A stretch of DNA of 64,000 nucleotides from Nitrospira sp. (GTDB lineage Bacteria > Nitrospirota > Nitrospiria > Nitrospirales > Nitrospiraceae): positions 62,001-126,000 of the forward strand of contig JARFXP010000002.1 of NCBI GenBank assembly GCA_029194675.1, given 5' to 3'. Under the pieces are notes generated by a model. That model made no database searches, was not told the origin of the DNA, and saw nothing but the letters and a program-made list of their open reading frames with translations. Each line of letters begins with the position of its first letter. The stretch's first letter is position 1. Below are positions 17,023 through 25,566 of this stretch, piece by piece. The position numbers and the translations under genes are program-made.

Positions 17023-18120
17023 TTACTCTTCCGCTTTCGCTCCGCCTTCCCACAGCTTCACGGTCCGGTCCCAGGAGGCGCTGGCGAGGCGCTTGCCGTC
17101 GGAGGAGAAGGTGATGCAGCGTACTCCTCCGCTATGGCCTTTCACGGTCCGGAAGTTTCGTCCGGTGGCCAAGTCCCAAAACTTGATGGTCTGATCGTCG
17201 CTCCCGCTGACCAACACTTTCCCGTCCGGGGACACAGCGAGACAGCGGACCCAGTCCTTGTGGCCGGTGAGGATTTTCTTCTCGACAACGGTCGGCATCT
17301 CGAAGAGCTTGATGGTGGTGTCTCGGCTGCCGGTAATCAAAAGCTTGGCATCCGGGGTGAAGGTCATGGCGCCGATCCAGTAGTCCATCGGCTTTTGGAA
17401 TATGCTGTCATCCGTCGCGACGAAGTAGCCGCGGGTTTCAGTGGTATCCTCCTCGTCCTGCCGCCAATGACCATTGTGCAGCACCTTCTCCTCGCCGCTC
17501 GGGAGCACCTCCCAAATCTTGATCTTCCCGATATCGGTCCCGCTGGCGAGATGGATACCGTCCGGTGAAAACGCCACGCAAACCGACCAGTGATGGTCGT
17601 ACTCGTCTTTCCCGAGCAGGGTCATCAACTCGGTCCCGGTGGTAATCTCCCAGATCTTGATGTCTTTGTTGTGGCTGCCGCGCGCGAGCATGAGGCCGTC
17701 CGGCGAAAGCGATAGGCAGCAGACATTATGATCGTAGCGTGTGAACAGGAGCTTCATCGGCTCGCCGGTCTTGCCGTTCCATAACCGGATCGTGCGGTCT
17801 TCGCTACCGGTGGCGAGGACCTGTCCGTCCGGAGTGAAGACGATGGCGCGAATATCTTGGGTATGACCGCGAAGCGAGCGCAGTAGCCGACCGGTTTCGA
17901 TGTCCCACATGCGCACGAGGCGTTCGGCGCCGCCGCTGGCGAGTGTTGTCCCATCGGGAGAAAAGGCGACCGCCCAGACTCCGTGCGAATGACCACGGAA
18001 CGTTTTCACTTCTCGGCAGTCGGTCGTCCAGTACCCTAAGAAATCGACGGAAGGTACAGGCGCAGCCGCCGTCTCAGAGGAGTTGTTCACGAGCGAAGTG
18101 GTCATTGTGCGTTCCATCAT
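17023..18120 (-). CDS. WD40-repeat protein, seven repeats
   Basis: A beta-propeller protein of about 366 residues with seven recognisable WD repeats (for example HSHGVWAVAFSPDGTTLASG, RTIRLWNG, HKDWVRCLAVSPDG, RTVKLWEGG). Such propellers act as platforms for protein complexes; there is no enzymatic domain. The frame is open upstream to 18222, but the double ATG at 18120/18117 after AAGGAAAG is a better start. A short serine/threonine-rich N-terminal part precedes the first blade and no signal peptide is seen. A decayed copy of its 3' end lies at 16049. Confidence 0.85.
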   Translation of the reverse strand: MMERTMTTSLVNNSSETAAAPVPSVDFLGYWTTDCREVKTFRGHSHGVWAVAFSPDGTTLASGGAERLVRMWDIETGRLLRSLRGHTQDIRAIVFTPDGQVLATGSEDRTIRLWNGKTGEPMKLLFTRYDHNVCCLSLSPDGLMLARGSHNKDIKIWEITTGTELMTLLGKDEYDHHWSVCVAFSPDGIHLASGTDIGKIKIWEVLPSGEEKVLHNGHWRQDEEDTTETRGYFVATDDSIFQKPMDYWIGAMTFTPDAKLLITGSRDTTIKLFEMPTVVEKKILTGHKDWVRCLAVSPDGKVLVSGSDDQTIKFWDLATGRNFRTVKGHSGGVRCITFSSDGKRLASASWDRTVKLWEGGAKAEE

Positions 18121-18394
18121 TGGTAAGGTACTTTCCTTGGTCGCCCGGTCCTTGATTGGGCAACAGCCGGGCCAGTATAATTCCGCTGGTCGTTCGGATC
18201 GTAAGAGATGCCTCACAGCCAAGTCAACCCTTCGACCGCCCCATCTGTGGGAGGGAAGATGCGCAGGGTTGACGGTGAGGGTGTGCTCACGGCATCATCG
18301 AAGCGCCAAGCCAGGCTCTGATAAACGATGTCGTCGATCGGTCATCATACAGGTTGTCTCACAGTGGTATTCTCAAGCCGCTAAGGGTTCGTCC

Positions 18395-19393
18395 ATGGAA
18401 ATCAGATTCCAACCGGCTTTGCTCCAGGAAGTGATCGACTCGTTCGTTGAGAAGACGGAACGGGAAGGCGATCCTACGTACTACAAGGAATTCCATGAGC
18501 ATGCCGACCCGATTTATGAGAAGTTCATTCTCGAAGACCGAGAGGGGGAGTTCAAGAAGCTCTATCAATATCTCTTCGGTATCTGGGGGTTTTCAGATAT
18601 TGTGCGAGACTCGTTTCACGAGTATCCGCTGTTACGGGAGAAGGTCGGAATCGTCCTGGTCAAGGGTGTGCTGAAGGAGGATCAGGAAGGCGTCGATATC
18701 CTCAGGAAATGGGGGGCTGTTGAGAAAGGTTTGGCCCAGGAGTTTGAGGCGAAGGGGATGAAGGGCGTGGGGATCAAGCTGATTCCCCGTCGATTTTACG
18801 ACCCGGCGCTGACGCGCTATTGTCGCCATGAGCTCATGCACATCTCCGATATGATCGATCCACAGTTCGGTTACGATCCTGATACCAAGGTGGGGCTGAA
18901 TCCCGGCGAAGAGACGTTGATCTTACAGCGCTATCGTGTGCTCTGGAGTTTGAGCGTGGATAGCCGGCTGGTCACGGCCGGCAAGGAACCCATGCTGAGC
19001 AAGGAGGATCGATTCAAGGAATTCCGATCGTGGTACCGAAAGATTCCACCGCCTCAGCTGAAGTCGGTGTTTGAGGGACTCTGGCAGGCTTCGTATTTCA
19101 CTCACGCCGAGCTGATTGAGATGGCCGGTGACACGCTCCGTGTGATGGATCGGGCTGTGGATGTGGAAGGCGGCGAGGTCCCGGAGACTGAAAATAAGAT
19201 CATGCTCATGCCGGGCTTCCCTTGCCCGCTCTGTCGGTTTCCCACCTATTCGTGGGTCGAAGATATGGGAACGAAACTGGAGCCGTATGTGCTCGACTTC
19301 ATCCGTGAGAATCATCCAGGATGGGACGTGGAGTTCGGAGCCTGTGATCGCTGTGTTGAGGTGTATCAGTTGCGTGCCGATGGCGTCATGTAG
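18395..19393 (+). CDS. Conserved protein with HExxH motif and C-terminal cysteine pairs
   Basis: I do not know a named family. The 332-residue protein carries CRHELMHISDMID near residue 148, an HExxH zincin-like motif, and a C-terminal pair of CxxC motifs (CPLC and CDRC) that would suit a zinc ribbon. No signal peptide or membrane helix is visible, so it is probably cytoplasmic. It opens the respiratory cluster, ahead of the polyferredoxin and the TorD chaperone, which suggests a maturation or quality-control role for a metalloenzyme. The ATG at 18395 begins the conserved-looking part; a longer frame reaches back to 18083 but overlaps the divergent WD40 start. Confidence 0.72.
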   Translation: MEIRFQPALLQEVIDSFVEKTEREGDPTYYKEFHEHADPIYEKFILEDREGEFKKLYQYLFGIWGFSDIVRDSFHEYPLLREKVGIVLVKGVLKEDQEGVDILRKWGAVEKGLAQEFEAKGMKGVGIKLIPRRFYDPALTRYCRHELMHISDMIDPQFGYDPDTKVGLNPGEETLILQRYRVLWSLSVDSRLVTAGKEPMLSKEDRFKEFRSWYRKIPPPQLKSVFEGLWQASYFTHAELIEMAGDTLRVMDRAVDVEGGEVPETENKIMLMPGFPCPLCRFPTYSWVEDMGTKLEPYVLDFIRENHPGWDVEFGACDRCVEVYQLRADGVM

Positions 19394-19395
19394 AT

Positions 19396-19609
19396 GAGGA
19401 GGGTGAAAAAGACCGCCGGCTGTGTTCTCGGCTCCCAAGAATCTTCAACGTACCGAACTCGGGAAAGATGCCGCTTCGGCCGCTCGGGACGGGCGAGTGA
19501 GATCGGGAAATGAGCTGCTCCGGCAGCTCGGGGCGGGCGGGTGAGAAAAGTGCGCCTGCGGTCCTTGCAGCGCCCGTAGCCTTGCCGAACGACCTTTTTG
19601 ACCCTCCTC
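19396..19609. repeat. Palindromic element A (MITE-like), about 214 bases
   Basis: Left end GAGGAGGGTGAAAAAG (19396-19411) and right end CTTTTTGACCCTCCTC (19594-19609) are inverted copies with one mismatch. The inside is G+C-rich with several further short inverted repeats and has no gene. The layout and inner words (GTTCTCG, CAACGTACCGAA, GGGCGGGTGAGAA) recur in the element at 30725, so both belong to one family. It fills the gap between two genes of the respiratory cluster. Confidence 0.7.
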
Positions 19610-19625
19610 CAAGGAATCCACATCA

Positions 19626-20228
19626 GTGGCAACCAACCCTTCATATGGCCGGCGAGATTTCTTGAAGGATTCCGTCTTCTCGACCGTCAGAGCCGCGCGC
19701 GAACTCGTCAAAGAGGCAGATGGTCTTCAAGCGGAGCCGCCTTCCGCGCCGACGCGTATTGACTGGCTGCGTCCCCCTGGTGCGGTGGGAGAACAACTGT
19801 TCCTTGAACGTTGTACAAAGTGCAAGGATTGCGTCACGGCCTGTTCACCCGGCGCGATCGTCGCACATCCGCAGGACGGCACTCCCGTTCTTTTTGCCGA
19901 TCAATCCCCCTGTCTCCTCTGCGAAGACCTCCCCTGCATCGCAGCATGTGGGACGGACGCGCTCGTGCCCGTCATGGGGATCACTCAAGTCCACATGGGC
20001 ATCGCCGCGATTTCACACCGATTCTGTACGGCTGGTCAGGGATGTCATGCGTGCGTGTCGAAGTGTCCAACAGACGCCCTTGTGATGGATGTTGCGTCGT
20101 TGCATCTTTCCGTGGTGACGGAATCCTGTGTCGGGTGTGGAATGTGTGAGATGATCTGCAAGACCGTCAATGACCATGTTGCGATCCGTGTGATACCGTC
20201 AAGGCATTTGGCAAGGATCGATGCGTGA
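19626..20228 (+). CDS. NapG/MauM-like polyferredoxin, four [4Fe-4S] motifs
   Basis: A 200-residue iron-sulfur protein that should carry electrons or help cofactor assembly. Four cysteine groups are visible: CTKCKDCVTAC, CLLCEDLPCIAAC, CTAGQGCHACVSKC and CVGCGMCEMIC, the layout of NapG/NapF-type ferredoxins. The N-terminus GRRDFLKDS resembles a twin-arginine signal but lacks a proper hydrophobic stretch, so export is uncertain. The start is GTG at 19626, with AAGGA just after the repeat element. Its neighbours point to a role with a molybdoenzyme of the DMSO-reductase family. Confidence 0.85.
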   Translation: MATNPSYGRRDFLKDSVFSTVRAARELVKEADGLQAEPPSAPTRIDWLRPPGAVGEQLFLERCTKCKDCVTACSPGAIVAHPQDGTPVLFADQSPCLLCEDLPCIAACGTDALVPVMGITQVHMGIAAISHRFCTAGQGCHACVSKCPTDALVMDVASLHLSVVTESCVGCGMCEMICKTVNDHVAIRVIPSRHLARIDA

Positions 20229-20293
20229 TGACGTCACTCCGGAGAGATCGCTCAGCAGAAGATCTCAATTCACAACATCGAACCAATTCGCTC

Positions 20294-20323
20294 TTGACTT
20301 CATACCGCCCTTATTCATATACA
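20294..20323 (+). promoter_or_regulatory. Likely sigma-70-type promoter for the TorD-like gene
   Basis: TTGACT at 20294-20299 and TATACA at 20318-20323 are separated by 18 bases in an A+T-rich patch, 63 bases before the start codon. Confidence 0.45.
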
Positions 20324-20386
20324 TACATGGCTCTGTTGCCTAACCTTAGGGGGTAAGGTGAACGAGGCGGCGAGGAGATAATTGCT

Positions 20387-21358
20387 ATGACGAGTCAACA
20401 GCCGATGCAAAGCGTATCTGCATCAGCAACCGGCATACTACCGACCTCTTCCACCATCAAGGACTCTCCTGCCGTCGAACGCGCGCTTAGTCGCAGTAAA
20501 ATCTACTTGCTGATCTCCTGGAGCCTGCTGTACCCCGAGGATGAGGAATTTCTCGATTATCTCCGGTGCGGCGAGTTCGTGGAGGATGGTCGGGCGGCTC
20601 TCGATGCATTGGAGGTCGCCCTCGGACCTGACGGCAGCGGGCTGGCGAAGGAAAAGTTGAGTCCGCTCAAGCAACAGTTTGTCCGGGTGGAGAGCCTGAT
20701 CGCGTCCGAATGTGTGAACTGGCACTTGAGCGATCTACAGTCGGAACATCGTCGCGTCTTCAGTAACGTGATTACGCTCGATTGCCCTCCCTATGAAACT
20801 CTGTTCGGGAACGACCATGTGTTTGCGCAATCCCACGTGATGGGCGACATCTCCGGCTTCTACAAAGCCTTCGGAGTCGAATTGTCGAAAGACATTCATG
20901 AGCGCCTCGACCACCTCAGCGTGGAATTCGAATTCATGCACTTCCTCGCCTACAAGGAATCCTACTCGCTCTGCCACGATGGGCCGGAGAAGACGCAAAT
21001 CGTTGTCGATGCGCAGAAGAAGTTCGTGAAGAATCATGTCGGCCGATGGGTGCCGCTGTTCTGTCGTATGCTGACCAAGAAAGCGGACTCCGGTCTCTTC
21101 AAATTAGTCGCCGATCTGACCGCTGATTGGATGGAGTTTGAGACGGCCTTCTTGGGCGTGACCCCTCAGCCCTATACGGAAACCGACTATCGTCCGGCGA
21201 CGTTCAGCTCTCCCGAAGGCCAGACTTACGAATGCGGCGCGCAAGATCAGGGGAACGAATTGACCATGTTGTTGAACGAAGTCGGTGCCCAGTCGTTTAT
21301 GGATGTGAAAGAGAAAGACAAGGAGAATGAAGAAGGGCATCCATCCGGAACGGCATGA
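20387..21358 (+). CDS. TorD/NxrD-family molecular chaperone
   Basis: A cytoplasmic chaperone of the TorD/NarJ group, which holds a molybdoenzyme catalytic subunit until its cofactor is inserted and it can be exported. In 323 residues it shows CPPYETLFGNDHVFAQSHVMG and the hallmark DHLSVEFEFMHFLAYKE. It is longer than typical TorD, with extra residues at both ends. GAGGAG precedes the ATG. It is placed directly before the NxrC-like gene, so it is probably the dedicated chaperone for a nitrite-oxidoreductase-type complex whose catalytic subunit lies elsewhere. Confidence 0.88.
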   Translation: MTSQQPMQSVSASATGILPTSSTIKDSPAVERALSRSKIYLLISWSLLYPEDEEFLDYLRCGEFVEDGRAALDALEVALGPDGSGLAKEKLSPLKQQFVRVESLIASECVNWHLSDLQSEHRRVFSNVITLDCPPYETLFGNDHVFAQSHVMGDISGFYKAFGVELSKDIHERLDHLSVEFEFMHFLAYKESYSLCHDGPEKTQIVVDAQKKFVKNHVGRWVPLFCRMLTKKADSGLFKLVADLTADWMEFETAFLGVTPQPYTETDYRPATFSSPEGQTYECGAQDQGNELTMLLNEVGAQSFMDVKEKDKENEEGHPSGTA

Positions 21359-21424
21359 ATCGACTTGATAACGGTTTTAGCACAAACAGAGTCCTTATAA
21401 TAATTCAGAGAAGGGAGTAGCACT

Positions 21425-22375
21425 ATGAGGATAGCGCAGACGACCAACAAGAAATTGGTGTTTGCCATTCTTCTCTCCGCTGTCACCGTCGGCCTGATGC
21501 TGACGTTGGGGCGGGTACCGCTGGCCGTCAGTCAACCGGTCACGATACCGGCCAAGACGATCAAGGGCCCGATCCCCATGGACGGCGCCAATCCCATTTG
21601 GGAAAGTGTCCCGGGCGTCGTCATTCCGTTGAGTGGTCAGCTCATCACGACACCGATGCATCCGAATATCTCGGTGAAGTCGGTGTTCGTCAAGGCCATG
21701 ACCAACGGCAAGGACATTGGGTTGCGGATGGAGTGGAGTGATCAAACGAAGAATGACACGGCGATCGGGCCGCAAGACTTTCGAGACCAGGCTGCCGTGA
21801 TGTTTCCGGTGAACACCGCCGGCGCTCCGCCGTTCCAGTGCATGGGACAGTCCGGGGGGACGACCAATATCTGGCGGTGGAATGCCGAATGGCAGAAGGA
21901 TCTCGGCAAGGACAGCGCGGGAATCTGGGATGTGGACGATCAGTATCCAGGTATCTTCTGGGATTATTATTTTGAAGAGCCGGCAGGCGGTGTCACCTAT
22001 CCGGATCGCATCGGTCGAAGCCTAGGGCCATTCAATCCCGGCATCTGGTCCGGGAACATCATGTCTGATCCGACACTTCGTGTGAGTTCAGTGGAGGATC
22101 TGAATGCGAACGGGTTCAGTACTCTCACGACACAATCGCACCAGAATGTCATCGGAAATGGGGTCTGGGAGCCGGCGGGGTCCGTCAAAGGTGGAGGCTA
22201 TACCGGTCCGACATGGCGGGTTGTCGTGAAACGGACGTTGGAGAGCGGCGATGCGAACGATGTGCAGTTCAAGGCAGGAATGTCGGTGCCCATCGCTTTT
22301 GCGGTGTGGGATGGTGCCAACGTCGAGCGGAACGGTATGAAGTCGCTTTCGACCTGGTTCACGCTGAAACTGTAG
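21425..22375 (+). CDS. NxrC-like / ethylbenzene-dehydrogenase-like haem-binding gamma subunit
   Basis: A 316-residue exported subunit related to the gamma subunit of ethylbenzene dehydrogenase, which binds one haem b and passes electrons between the complex and cytochromes; Nitrospira NxrC is in this family. A signal peptide (KLVFAILLSAVTVGLMLTLG...LAVSQ) is followed by the family fold: IPLSGQ, VFVKAMTNGKDIGLRMEWSD, FQCMGQ (Met about 140, candidate haem ligand), and VEDLNANGFSTLTTQ. TATAAT at 21396-21401 is a likely -10 box and AAGGGAG the ribosome site. A terminator follows. A shorter paralogue is encoded at 28035. Confidence 0.88.
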   Translation: MRIAQTTNKKLVFAILLSAVTVGLMLTLGRVPLAVSQPVTIPAKTIKGPIPMDGANPIWESVPGVVIPLSGQLITTPMHPNISVKSVFVKAMTNGKDIGLRMEWSDQTKNDTAIGPQDFRDQAAVMFPVNTAGAPPFQCMGQSGGTTNIWRWNAEWQKDLGKDSAGIWDVDDQYPGIFWDYYFEEPAGGVTYPDRIGRSLGPFNPGIWSGNIMSDPTLRVSSVEDLNANGFSTLTTQSHQNVIGNGVWEPAGSVKGGGYTGPTWRVVVKRTLESGDANDVQFKAGMSVPIAFAVWDGANVERNGMKSLSTWFTLKL

Positions 22376-22427
22376 TGGGCGGCATTCGAGCTGATCGCAA
22401 CCACCGCTACGTTGCGTCATTCTAAAG

Positions 22428-22479
22428 AGGCCTCGGATCGGGATCCCGGTAAAGGAGGGAACGGTTCGAGGCCTTTTTT
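22428..22479 (+). terminator. Rho-independent terminator after the NxrC-like gene
   Basis: Stem AGGCCTCG (22428-22435) pairs with CGAGGCCT (22467-22474) and is followed by a run of T. It separates the NxrC-like gene from the radical SAM gene. Confidence 0.8.
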
Positions 22480-22521
22480 CTGAATGATTCGGCACTCGAT
22501 TAAGTCTCGACGCTTGCAGGA

Positions 22522-22551
22522 TTGCATTTCTCAAAGTGCGGAGGGTATAAG
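22522..22551 (+). promoter_or_regulatory. Possible promoter for the radical SAM gene
   Basis: TTGCAT at 22522-22527 and TATAAG at 22546-22551, 18 bases apart, lie downstream of the terminator and 52 bases before the start codon. Confidence 0.35.
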
Positions 22552-22603
22552 AGAAAATATGTTCGAAACTGCTGATTTTCAAGCATAAAAGGACATACAT
22601 CGC

Positions 22604-24382
22604 ATGAAAGTCTCGCTACTTTTTCCCCCAACCTGGCATCCTTCTCAACCCTATCTCAGTTTGCCGTCCCTGACCGGCTTCTTGCGCCAGGGAGGGATTT
22701 CCGATGTCTCGCAGCGCGACCTTGGTATCGAATTGTTGGACACCGTGCTGACCCGAGATTATGCAGCCGAGGTGCATCAGTGTTTGATTGTCAGGCAGCG
22801 CGAGCTTGAGCGGACTCAGACGGGAGAGACAGGTCCAGGAAGTCGCGAGCATTACGTGAAAGTGACCGACGCGCTCGATCGGTTCTCCTATCTCGTTGAT
22901 CGTATTGAGCTTGCCAAGGAAACGTTACGCAGCGAAGGATTTTACGATCCGGACGCCTATCGAGCGAGCTTGTTCATGATCGACAAGTGGTTGGAGGTCG
23001 TTTCCTCCGTCTATTTCCCGACCAGGCTCACAGTTGTGGATAATCAGTTTGGGACCTATTCCATCTATTCCTCGAAGGATCTGATGCGGGTCGTTCGTGA
23101 CGAAACCCAGAATCCCTTCCTCAGTCTTTTTCGCGACCGATTCATTCCCTCGATCATCAACAGCCGCCCCGATCTCATCGGTGTCTCGATTACGGCCACG
23201 TCCCAAATCATCCCAGGCCTCACACTCTGTCGACTGATCAAGGAGGCTGCCCCAGACCTGCACGTGACCATCGGCGGCAGCATCTTTACGCGGCTCGTGG
23301 ATAACATCCGTCGCTGCCCGAGCCTCTTTGAATTGACCGACGATATCGTCGTGTTTGAGGGCGAAACGGCCCTGTTGGAGTTGGTCAATCAGCTGGCAGG
23401 CAAGAAGGACTACAGCAAGGTGCCCAACCTGATCTATCGACACAATGGAAAAATCACGGTCAACCAGCCGTTCTATTCTGAGAATGTCAATCAGCTCCCC
23501 GCGCCGAACTATGACGGGTTTCCGCTGGATCGCTACTTATCGCCGGAGCCGGTGTTGCCGGTTCAGTTTTCACGGGGCTGTTACTATAAAGATTGTGCCT
23601 TTTGCGCGCTGACTCTCGACCACCAGAATTTCAGACAGAAGGATCCGGGACGGACGATCGAGGACTTGCAATGGCTGAAGCAACGCTATGGCGCGCGACA
23701 TTTCTTTTTCACCGACGAATGCTTCGCGCTGGCACCGACAAAACGGCTGTGTCAGCAGATGATCGCGCAACAGCTCGATGTCAAATGGACGTGCGAGATG
23801 CGGTTCGAGAAAAACCTCTCACGCGAGCTGTTGGCATCGATGCGGGAGGCCGGATGTCTGAAAATCGTCTTTGGGTTGGAGTCGTTCAATCAACGTATCA
23901 TGGATTTCATGAAGAAGGGGATCAAGCAAGAATGGGTCAAGAGGATCGCGGCTGACTGCGTGGATCTCGGCATCGCCGTGCATTGTTACATCATCGTCGG
24001 GTTCCCCACGGAAAAAGAAGAAGAAGCGCTTGAAACCATGAACTTTATCGTCGAAAACAAGAAACTCCACGAATCGTATGGGTTCTCTTGTCAACCCTGC
24101 CTGTTCGACTTGGAAAAGGAAGCTCCCATCATGAGCGATCCCGGCGGATACGGGATTCGACGAATCATGCGACCGTCGGCGGAAGACTTGAGCCTCGGGT
24201 TTTTCTATGAAGTGCAGGAGGGTATGACTCCCGAAGAGGCGGAGCGACTGTATCAGTATGTTTACGAGCGGATCAGTGAAGTCGTGTGCGAGCTTCCCTT
24301 CAACTATGCGATGGCAGATGGGTTACTGTACATCTCGAGGGCGAAAGAAGGAGCCGGACAGGCGCCGATGGCCGCACATTGA
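22604..24382 (+). CDS. B12-binding-domain radical SAM protein
   Basis: A 592-residue radical SAM enzyme with an N-terminal cobalamin-binding-like domain (LLFPPTWHPSQPYLSLPSLTGFLR; LIGVSITATSQIIPGLTLCR; VTIGGS). A TIM-barrel core follows, whose cluster motif is CYYKDCAFC, near 327. The spacing is C-x4-C-x2-C rather than the common C-x3-C-x2-C, as in some other B12 radical SAM subgroups. Later motifs include HFFFTDECFA and HCYIIVGFPTEKEEE. The substrate is unknown. Its place between an NxrC-like gene and a membrane protein suggests a cofactor, lipid or maturation role, but that is inference. Confidence 0.85.
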   Translation: MKVSLLFPPTWHPSQPYLSLPSLTGFLRQGGISDVSQRDLGIELLDTVLTRDYAAEVHQCLIVRQRELERTQTGETGPGSREHYVKVTDALDRFSYLVDRIELAKETLRSEGFYDPDAYRASLFMIDKWLEVVSSVYFPTRLTVVDNQFGTYSIYSSKDLMRVVRDETQNPFLSLFRDRFIPSIINSRPDLIGVSITATSQIIPGLTLCRLIKEAAPDLHVTIGGSIFTRLVDNIRRCPSLFELTDDIVVFEGETALLELVNQLAGKKDYSKVPNLIYRHNGKITVNQPFYSENVNQLPAPNYDGFPLDRYLSPEPVLPVQFSRGCYYKDCAFCALTLDHQNFRQKDPGRTIEDLQWLKQRYGARHFFFTDECFALAPTKRLCQQMIAQQLDVKWTCEMRFEKNLSRELLASMREAGCLKIVFGLESFNQRIMDFMKKGIKQEWVKRIAADCVDLGIAVHCYIIVGFPTEKEEEALETMNFIVENKKLHESYGFSCQPCLFDLEKEAPIMSDPGGYGIRRIMRPSAEDLSLGFFYEVQEGMTPEEAERLYQYVYERISEVVCELPFNYAMADGLLYISRAKEGAGQAPMAAH

Positions 24383-24408
24383 CCTCATTTTTTTACGACA
24401 GCTATAAT
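24379..24408 (+). promoter_or_regulatory. Strong sigma-70-type promoter for the membrane protein gene
   Basis: TTGACC (24379-24384) overlaps the stop of the radical SAM gene and TATAAT (24403-24408) follows after 18 bases. The likely transcript would have a leader of only about 15 bases before the ATG at 24430. Confidence 0.55.
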
Positions 24409-24429
24409 GCCAGAATCTATGGTGTGGTC

Positions 24430-25554
24430 ATGAAGGCAGCAGCCCTCGGCGAGCGAATGACGGGGAAAGTTTCGGACTTCGGTCCACTGTTTGAGTATAC
24501 CGTTAAGCTGGTTCTCCTGACCTCCTTTCTTGAGCTGGTTCTCTATCGTCTGATCTCCCGTCTTGGGATGCATCTCAGCAAGATGGCGGCAGATCATCCG
24601 TGGATCACACCCACATTCACCGCTCTGACCGAGGTCGGCATGTGGCTCCTCAACATCGTCGCGGTGTTGTTGTTCTTGGCACTCACGTTGACCCTCATCA
24701 ACCGATGGGGAGGGCCTGAAGTAGGTCGGTTCGGCAAACTTGGCACGGTGGGGGCGGCACTCCTGTTGCTGTTGACCGTGGTGTTTCTTGTTGTGCAGCC
24801 CGGCATGGTGGGCGCAATCGTCTACAACGGGTTGACGCTACTGGTTCTTACGGTCTTTGTGTCGGAATATGTGATGACCCATCGCGAGCCGGCACAACGG
24901 GTACTGGCAGCCACGTATTACTTGGGCGTTTCCGGATGGCTCTACTATCAGATCGTTTCGACGACCTACGGTTTGATTGGAACAATCGCGGCGCCTCCCT
25001 TGGTCTACGAATCTCATCGTGTGGGTGAGGCGTTGATGATTCTGGCCAGTTTCTTCGTTTTTGTGGCCTATGGTAAGAGTAAGAGTCTATCGCTGCGAAC
25101 GACGAATCGGCGGCAACGGAACCGGGCCGTTTGGTTTTGGTCGACGACGGGTGTCATTTTTACCGCACTCATCGTGGCTGACTATCTGCTGGACATCTTT
25201 AATCCGGCATTCGCTTCGGCCTTCCGGCAGGCCTCGCAAGGCATCGGCTGGATCTTTCAATTCGGAATGGGCTACACCTTCTACCTCCCTTTTGCCCTGT
25301 ATGTCGGGGGATTGCTCTGTTGGTCCTACACCGTGGTCAAGTTGCTGATGATCGGGCGACTGGCGGGCTATGGGATCGGTTTGATGTTCATGGCCGGCTA
25401 TGCCTTACTGTTCTCGAACCTTACGTTGATGGTTGTGCTTGGGGTTATGTTGCTTGCCCTTGATCGAGTGAAAGCAACCGCTGCCGAATCGGTGCCGACC
25501 GCCGCTGGTCCTGTAATGTCGGCATCGGACGGCCTACTTCCAGGACAGATCTAG
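24430..25554 (+). CDS. Polytopic membrane protein of unknown function
   Basis: I do not recognise a family. The 374-residue product has about nine or ten hydrophobic helices (for example VKLVLLTSFLELVLY, LLNIVAVLLFLALTLTLI, AALLLLLTVVFLVV, LLFSNLTLMVVLGVMLLAL) and few charged loops. No CxxCH, quinone or metal signature is visible. The start is taken at the ATG following a good promoter; a GTG two codons upstream is possible. It is followed at 12 bases by the TPR gene, so the two, with tatA and the NHL gene, form a likely operon. Confidence 0.72.
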   Translation: MKAAALGERMTGKVSDFGPLFEYTVKLVLLTSFLELVLYRLISRLGMHLSKMAADHPWITPTFTALTEVGMWLLNIVAVLLFLALTLTLINRWGGPEVGRFGKLGTVGAALLLLLTVVFLVVQPGMVGAIVYNGLTLLVLTVFVSEYVMTHREPAQRVLAATYYLGVSGWLYYQIVSTTYGLIGTIAAPPLVYESHRVGEALMILASFFVFVAYGKSKSLSLRTTNRRQRNRAVWFWSTTGVIFTALIVADYLLDIFNPAFASAFRQASQGIGWIFQFGMGYTFYLPFALYVGGLLCWSYTVVKLLMIGRLAGYGIGLMFMAGYALLFSNLTLMVVLGVMLLALDRVKATAAESVPTAAGPVMSASDGLLPGQI

Positions 25555-25566
25555 TTTCAGAGCGAG

